Source: JAFAXD01 sp963816775
GTDB lineage: Bacteria; Pseudomonadota; Alphaproteobacteria; Rhizobiales; Xanthobacteraceae
Direction of reading: 5' to 3'
Assembly (NCBI GenBank): GCA_963816775.1
Contig: CAWFLX010000030.1
Span: forward strand, 62,001 to 126,000
Length of the DNA stretch: 64,000 bases
Position numbers and translations under genes: made by a program
The notes under the pieces: generated by a model
Told to the model about the DNA's origin: nothing
The model's database searches: none
What the model saw: the letters and a program-made list of their open reading frames with translations, nothing else
In this document: positions 60,561 to 64,000 of the stretch, in pieces
Position numbering within the stretch: the first letter of the stretch is position 1
Layout of the letters: every line of letters starts with the position of its first letter

Positions 60561-61295
60561 TCACCGCACGTTTGCCTTGTCGTCGTAGAGCTTGAAATCG
60601 ACCAGCGTGCCCAACATCTGCAAATAGGCGATGAGCGCGTCGGCCTCGGTGATGTGGCGGGGATTGCCGTCGAAATCGCGCGCCTGCGCCTTCGGGTAGC
60701 GTTTGGCGAGATCGGCCGCCTCGGGGCTGTCGGGCGAAGCTTGTGCAATCAGATCGGCCTCGGCGGCTGCGATCATCTGCGGCGTGTAGGGGACGCCCAG
60801 GATCGCCTGCACCCGCAGGTCATCCTTGATGTGGGCGAAATCGAGTTCGGTTGCGGCAAGCCAAGGGTAGGCCGGCATTACAGTGCCGGGCACGACCGAT
60901 TTCGGCGCCTGCAAATGATCGCGATGCCAGTCATCCGAATATTTGCCGCCGACGCGTGCAAGGTCGGGACCGGTCCGTTTTGATCCCCACTGGAACGGGC
61001 GGTCGTACATGCTCTCGGCCGCGAGCGAGTAGTGTCCGTAGCGCTCGACCTCGTCGCGCAGCGGGCGGATCATCTGCGAGTGGCAATTATAGCAGCCCTC
61101 GCGCACGTAGATGTTGCGGCCCGCCATTTCGAGTGGCGTATAGGGTCGCATGCCGTCGACCGTTTCGATCGTGCTTTTGAGATAGAACAGCGGCACGATC
61201 TCGACTAGACCGCCAATCGCAATCACGACAAGGATGCCGATCAGCAGGATGATCGAGTTTTTTTCGAAGATAGCGTGCTTGGTCCAGAGCGACAT
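60561..61295 (-). CDS. fixO: cbb3 oxidase subunit II (monohaem cytochrome c) FixO/CcoO
   Basis: 244 aa. Membrane anchor (about 14-38) and a cytochrome c domain with CYNCH at 68-72 and Met ligand in the GTVMPAYPWL region. ATG 61295; 8 bp separate it from the fixN stop. Confidence 0.95.
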   Translation of the reverse strand: MSLWTKHAIFEKNSIILLIGILVVIAIGGLVEIVPLFYLKSTIETVDGMRPYTPLEMAGRNIYVREGCYNCHSQMIRPLRDEVERYGHYSLAAESMYDRPFQWGSKRTGPDLARVGGKYSDDWHRDHLQAPKSVVPGTVMPAYPWLAATELDFAHIKDDLRVQAILGVPYTPQMIAAAEADLIAQASPDSPEAADLAKRYPKAQARDFDGNPRHITEADALIAYLQMLGTLVDFKLYDDKANVR

Positions 61296-61303
61296 GGCGG
61301 AAC

Positions 61304-62959
61304 TCACTCGGCCGGCGCTAGCGCGAGCGCGGGCTCCGCCGCTTCGGTGGCAGCTAGCGTCTTCCAGATGTTCCAGACCATCAGCAGGGCACCGGCGAGG
61401 TAGAGCGCGCCGCCGAGCGCCCGGATGACGTAGAAGGGATGCATCGCTTCCACGGTTTCGACGAAGGAGTACTCCAGAAATCCGAGGTTGGTGTAGGCGC
61501 GCCACATCAGCCCCTGCAGGATGCCGGACACCCACATGGCGGAGATGTAGAGCACGATGCCGACGGTCGAGATCCAGAAATGCCAGCTCACCAAGCGCAG
61601 CGAATAGAGCGGCCGGTTCCACAGCCACGGCACCAGGCAGTAGATCGCACCGAAGGAGATGTAGCCAACCCAGCCGAGCGCGCCGGAATGCACGTGTCCG
61701 ATCGTCCAATCGGTATAGTGGGAGAGCGAGTTGACGGCTTTCACCGACATCAGCGGGCCTTCGAACGTCGCCATGCCGTAGAAGGCAACCGACACCACCA
61801 TCATGCGCAACACCGGGTCGGTGCGCAGCTTGTCCCAGGCACCGGAGAGCGTCATGATTCCGTTGATCATGCCGCCCCACGACGGCATCCACAGCATGAC
61901 CGAAAAGGTCATGCCGAGTGTTTGCGCCCAGTCGGGCAACGCCGTGTAATGTAGATGATGCGGGCCCGCCCAGATGTAGAGAAAGATCAGCGACCAGAAA
62001 TGGATGATCGACAGCCGGTAGGAGTAGACAGGGCGGTCGGCGCGCTTGGGGATGAAGTAGTACATGATGGCGAGGAAGCCGGCTGTCAGGAAAAACCCCA
62101 CCGCGTTGTGCCCGTACCACCACTGCACCATCGCATCCTGGACGCCGGACCATACGATGTAGGACTTGGGCGAGAACAGCGAGATCGGTACCGCGGCATT
62201 GTTGCCGAGATGTAGGACAGCAATCGTCAGAATAAAGGCGAGATAGAACCAGTTGGCCACGTAGATATGCGGCTCGGCGCGTCGCATCACCGTTGCCAGA
62301 TACACCAGCAGATACACCACCCAAACGACGGTGAGCCAGAGGTCGGCATACCACTCGGGCTCGGCATATTCCTTGGATTGCGTAATGCCCAGCAGATAGC
62401 CGGTGCCCGCAATCACGATGAAGAAGTTATAACCAAGCACCACAAACCAAGGGGCTATGTCGCCGGCGAGCCGAGCGCGGCACGTGCGCTGAACGACGTA
62501 AAACGATGTTGCCACCAGCACATTTCCGCCAAACGCGAAAATCACCGCTGACGTGTGCAGCGGTCGGAGGCGGCCGAATGAAATCCACGGCAAATCCAGG
62601 TTAAGTGCCGGAAAAGCGAGTTCGAGCGCTGCCCACAGCCCGACCGTGAACCCGGCGATGCCCCAGAACACCGCCGCGATCGTCGCGAACTTGACTGGCC
62701 CCATGTTGTAGTTGGGCTTACCATCGATCGTCAGCGGCGGGAGCGCGGCGGGGCGCTCGAAATAGCGATTGACGATCGCGATCACGGCGGCGGCGCTTGC
62801 GGCGGTGAAAAGATAGGCGTGCAGAGCGTATTGCGGCGTGTAGGCCTTGGCGGCCACGATCAGGGCCACGAACGCGAGCGCGGTCAGGGCCAGCGCCGTG
62901 CCGCCCTCGCCCAGGGTCATCGACTTGGAATGGGACGATTGAGCAACCGTCTCAGCCAT
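61304..62959 (-). CDS. fixN: cbb3 oxidase subunit I FixN/CcoN
   Basis: 551 aa, about 12 helices, the catalytic subunit with two haems and CuB. Conserved His-containing segments include RLRPLHTSAVIFAFGGN (haem), WWYGHNAVGFFLTAGFLAIMYYF and HFWSLIFLYIWAGPHHLHYT (CuB), and IGHVHSGALGWVGY. It heads the fixNOQPGHIS series. Divergent from fixL with a FixK box in between. Confidence 0.97.
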   Translation of the reverse strand: MAETVAQSSHSKSMTLGEGGTALALTALAFVALIVAAKAYTPQYALHAYLFTAASAAAVIAIVNRYFERPAALPPLTIDGKPNYNMGPVKFATIAAVFWGIAGFTVGLWAALELAFPALNLDLPWISFGRLRPLHTSAVIFAFGGNVLVATSFYVVQRTCRARLAGDIAPWFVVLGYNFFIVIAGTGYLLGITQSKEYAEPEWYADLWLTVVWVVYLLVYLATVMRRAEPHIYVANWFYLAFILTIAVLHLGNNAAVPISLFSPKSYIVWSGVQDAMVQWWYGHNAVGFFLTAGFLAIMYYFIPKRADRPVYSYRLSIIHFWSLIFLYIWAGPHHLHYTALPDWAQTLGMTFSVMLWMPSWGGMINGIMTLSGAWDKLRTDPVLRMMVVSVAFYGMATFEGPLMSVKAVNSLSHYTDWTIGHVHSGALGWVGYISFGAIYCLVPWLWNRPLYSLRLVSWHFWISTVGIVLYISAMWVSGILQGLMWRAYTNLGFLEYSFVETVEAMHPFYVIRALGGALYLAGALLMVWNIWKTLAATEAAEPALALAPAE

Positions 62960-63042
62960 GATGGAACCGCCTTCAGCACCGGCAAATCCGCGCTCGGACC
63001 CGCGTTTGAGCGTAAGTTTGACCGACGGGGCCTCAGGCTGGT

Positions 63043-63056
63043 TTGATGCAGATCAA
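63043..63056. promoter_or_regulatory. FixK/FNR-type box upstream of fixN
   Basis: TTGATGCAGATCAA is a perfect TTGAT-N4-ATCAA site. It is centred about 90 bp from the fixN start codon, consistent with activation at -40 of a transcript starting about 50 bp before the gene. It could also affect the divergent fixL. Confidence 0.85.
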
Positions 63057-63110
63057 GCACGCGCGGCTTGGAGCTTGTTGCTTTGTCTGCCCGGCTCAGG
63101 GAAATCACGT

Positions 63111-63147
63111 AAGGAGGATTGCGGAGGCGGCGGCTTGCCTGCCTCCG
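63111..63147 (+). promoter_or_regulatory. fixL leader with strong SD and hairpin before ATG
   Basis: AAGGAGGA (63111-63118) is far (30 nt) from ATG 63148, but CGGAGGC (63122-63128) can pair with GCCTCCG (63141-63147). That forms a 7-bp stem that abuts the start codon and would bring the SD close to it. The same stem hides a second GGAGG. Control of fixL translation is possible. Confidence 0.45.
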
Positions 63148-64000
63148 ATGAATGACATGGCCGAAACCGCCTTCAAAGCCGCCGCACAATGGTTCGGGTT
63201 CGGCCCGAGCTCCGAGGTCCTGCCGCATCCGGTGCTTCGCTCCGCGCCCGCGCGCTATGGTGTTGCGGGCGTGCTGGTCGCGATGGCATTCGGGTTACGC
63301 GCCTTGCTCGCAGGCGGCCTTCAGCACGACTCACCGTTTCTGTTTTTCGTTCCCGCAGTCTTGCTCGCCAGCGGTCTGGGCGGTTTTGGACCCGGTTTCG
63401 CAGCAACGATCCTGAGCGTGGCGCTTGCCAACCGCTTTTTCTCGGATCTTGGCAACGTCGAGGGCGGCATCATCAACGCGGCTGCATTTGCGCTTATTGG
63501 CGTTGGAATTGCCTGGTTCGGCGAAAGTTTGCGGCGCGCCGTCTTCCAGGCGTTCGAGCGAAACCGGGATCTCCAGACACGCGAGGCCCATCTGCAATCG
63601 ATCTTGGACACCGTACCGGACGCCATGATCGTGATCGATGAGCACGGGGCGGTTCAATCGTTCAGCACCGCGGCCGAGCGATTGTTTGGCTACAAGGCCG
63701 CCGAGGTCATCGGCAAGAACATCAAACTCCTGATGCCCTCGCCCTACCGCGAGCAGCACGACGGGTACCTTGACCGCTACCTGACGACCGGCGAACGGCG
63801 CATCATCGGCATCGGCCGCGTCGTGGTCGGCGAGCGCAAGGACGGTTCGACCTTCCCGATGGAGCTCGCGGTCGGTGAAATGCACTCGAACGATCGCCGG
63901 TTCTTTACTGGCTTTATCCGTGACCTTACGGAGTACCAGCAGACGGAAGCGCGGCTGCAGGAGCTGCAATCCGAACTGGTGCAGATCTCGCGGCTGACCG
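63148..64000 (+). CDS. fixL: Oxygen sensor histidine kinase FixL (partial, runs off window)
   Basis: The first 284 residues. N-terminal membrane region with about four helices (about 37-127), then a PAS domain: SILDTVPDAMIVIDEHGAV, FGYKAAEVIGKNIKLLMPSPY and RIIGIGRVVVGERKDGSTFPMELAV. His204 in EQHDGY aligns with haem-ligand His200 of Bradyrhizobium FixL (from memory of that sequence). The kinase domain and fixJ would lie beyond the window. Divergent from fixNOQP, as expected for the oxygen-responsive cascade. Confidence 0.93.
   Translation, partial: MNDMAETAFKAAAQWFGFGPSSEVLPHPVLRSAPARYGVAGVLVAMAFGLRALLAGGLQHDSPFLFFVPAVLLASGLGGFGPGFAATILSVALANRFFSDLGNVEGGIINAAAFALIGVGIAWFGESLRRAVFQAFERNRDLQTREAHLQSILDTVPDAMIVIDEHGAVQSFSTAAERLFGYKAAEVIGKNIKLLMPSPYREQHDGYLDRYLTTGERRIIGIGRVVVGERKDGSTFPMELAVGEMHSNDRRFFTGFIRDLTEYQQTEARLQELQSELVQISRLT

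Noticed and set aside
1..64000. tRNA, rRNA and prophage/IS genes
   Set aside because: No tRNA T-loop with matching acceptor stems, no rRNA motif and no transposase or integrase motif was recognised by eye. Covariance-model searches (tRNAscan-SE, Infernal) would settle this.

Overview
The window is high-GC alphaproteobacterial chromosome. A cytochrome c1 domain that appears to be the tail of a cytochrome b/c1 fusion (FbcH type), a CcrM methylase, a MloK1-like K+ channel, a complete fixNOQP-fixGHIS set beside a FixL haem sensor, and dispersed palindromes of the GCATGATC...GATCATGC type all point to Hyphomicrobiales, most likely the Bradyrhizobium/Rhodopseudomonas/Xanthobacteraceae side. No rRNA, tRNA, prophage, transposase or CRISPR array was recognised. 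It reads as ordinary core chromosome with a few accessory insertions.

Layout. 1-2572: cytochrome c1 domain, MTA phosphorylase and adenine phosphoribosyltransferase (purine salvage). 2583-5263 (minus): a P-loop protein, an M48 membrane protease and LemA. 5418-11482: SMC, DsbA-like thioredoxin, DciA/DUF721 and MutY, a genome-maintenance block. 11500-17457: Gfo/Idh oxidoreductase followed by a five-gene branched-chain-type (HAAT) ABC importer. 17496-25248: CcrM, a zinc metallopeptidase, an EamA exporter with a divergent LysR regulator, MoaB, a MarR-GNAT fusion, a glycosyltransferase and a PA0069-type radical SAM protein. 25437-33415: RNase HII, a GT39-like membrane protein, uracil-DNA glycosylase, ETF-ubiquinone oxidoreductase, a TPR lipoprotein-like protein and IspE, with two copies of a ~141-bp composite palindromic repeat. 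33416-38214: small zinc-ribbon genes, polyprenyl diphosphate synthase, a DUF2007 protein, a methyltransferase, an S49 peptidase and small membrane proteins. 38394-40370 (minus): two Bug-type binding proteins joined in one reading frame. 40456-46897: glyQ, a CDGSH protein, glyS, a DUF3096 protein and pyruvate phosphate dikinase. 46909-53353: a serine-less alpha/beta hydrolase, an SGNH hydrolase, a TRAP-TAXI importer and a SleB-type wall hydrolase with terminator. 53851-64000: K+ channel, then the fix gene block ending in a truncated fixL.

How it works together. The right end is the microaerobic respiration module. fixNOQP encodes the cbb3 oxidase and fixGHIS its copper delivery and assembly factors, all on the minus strand. 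A perfect FixK/FNR box lies upstream of fixN, and fixL, the oxygen sensor that would sit at the top of that cascade, is divergent from it. The transporters (HAAT, TRAP-TAXI, Bug) suggest a heterotroph scavenging organic acids or related solutes.

No clearly new multi-gene system was found. The best leads are small: the fused tandem Bug proteins with an internal start and signal peptide, two short membrane-protein genes (32 and 29 aa), the CDGSH gene inside glyQS, the CTAG-ended palindromes that supply stop codons to neighbouring genes, a paired operator in front of the MarR-GNAT gene, and the structured leader of fixL.
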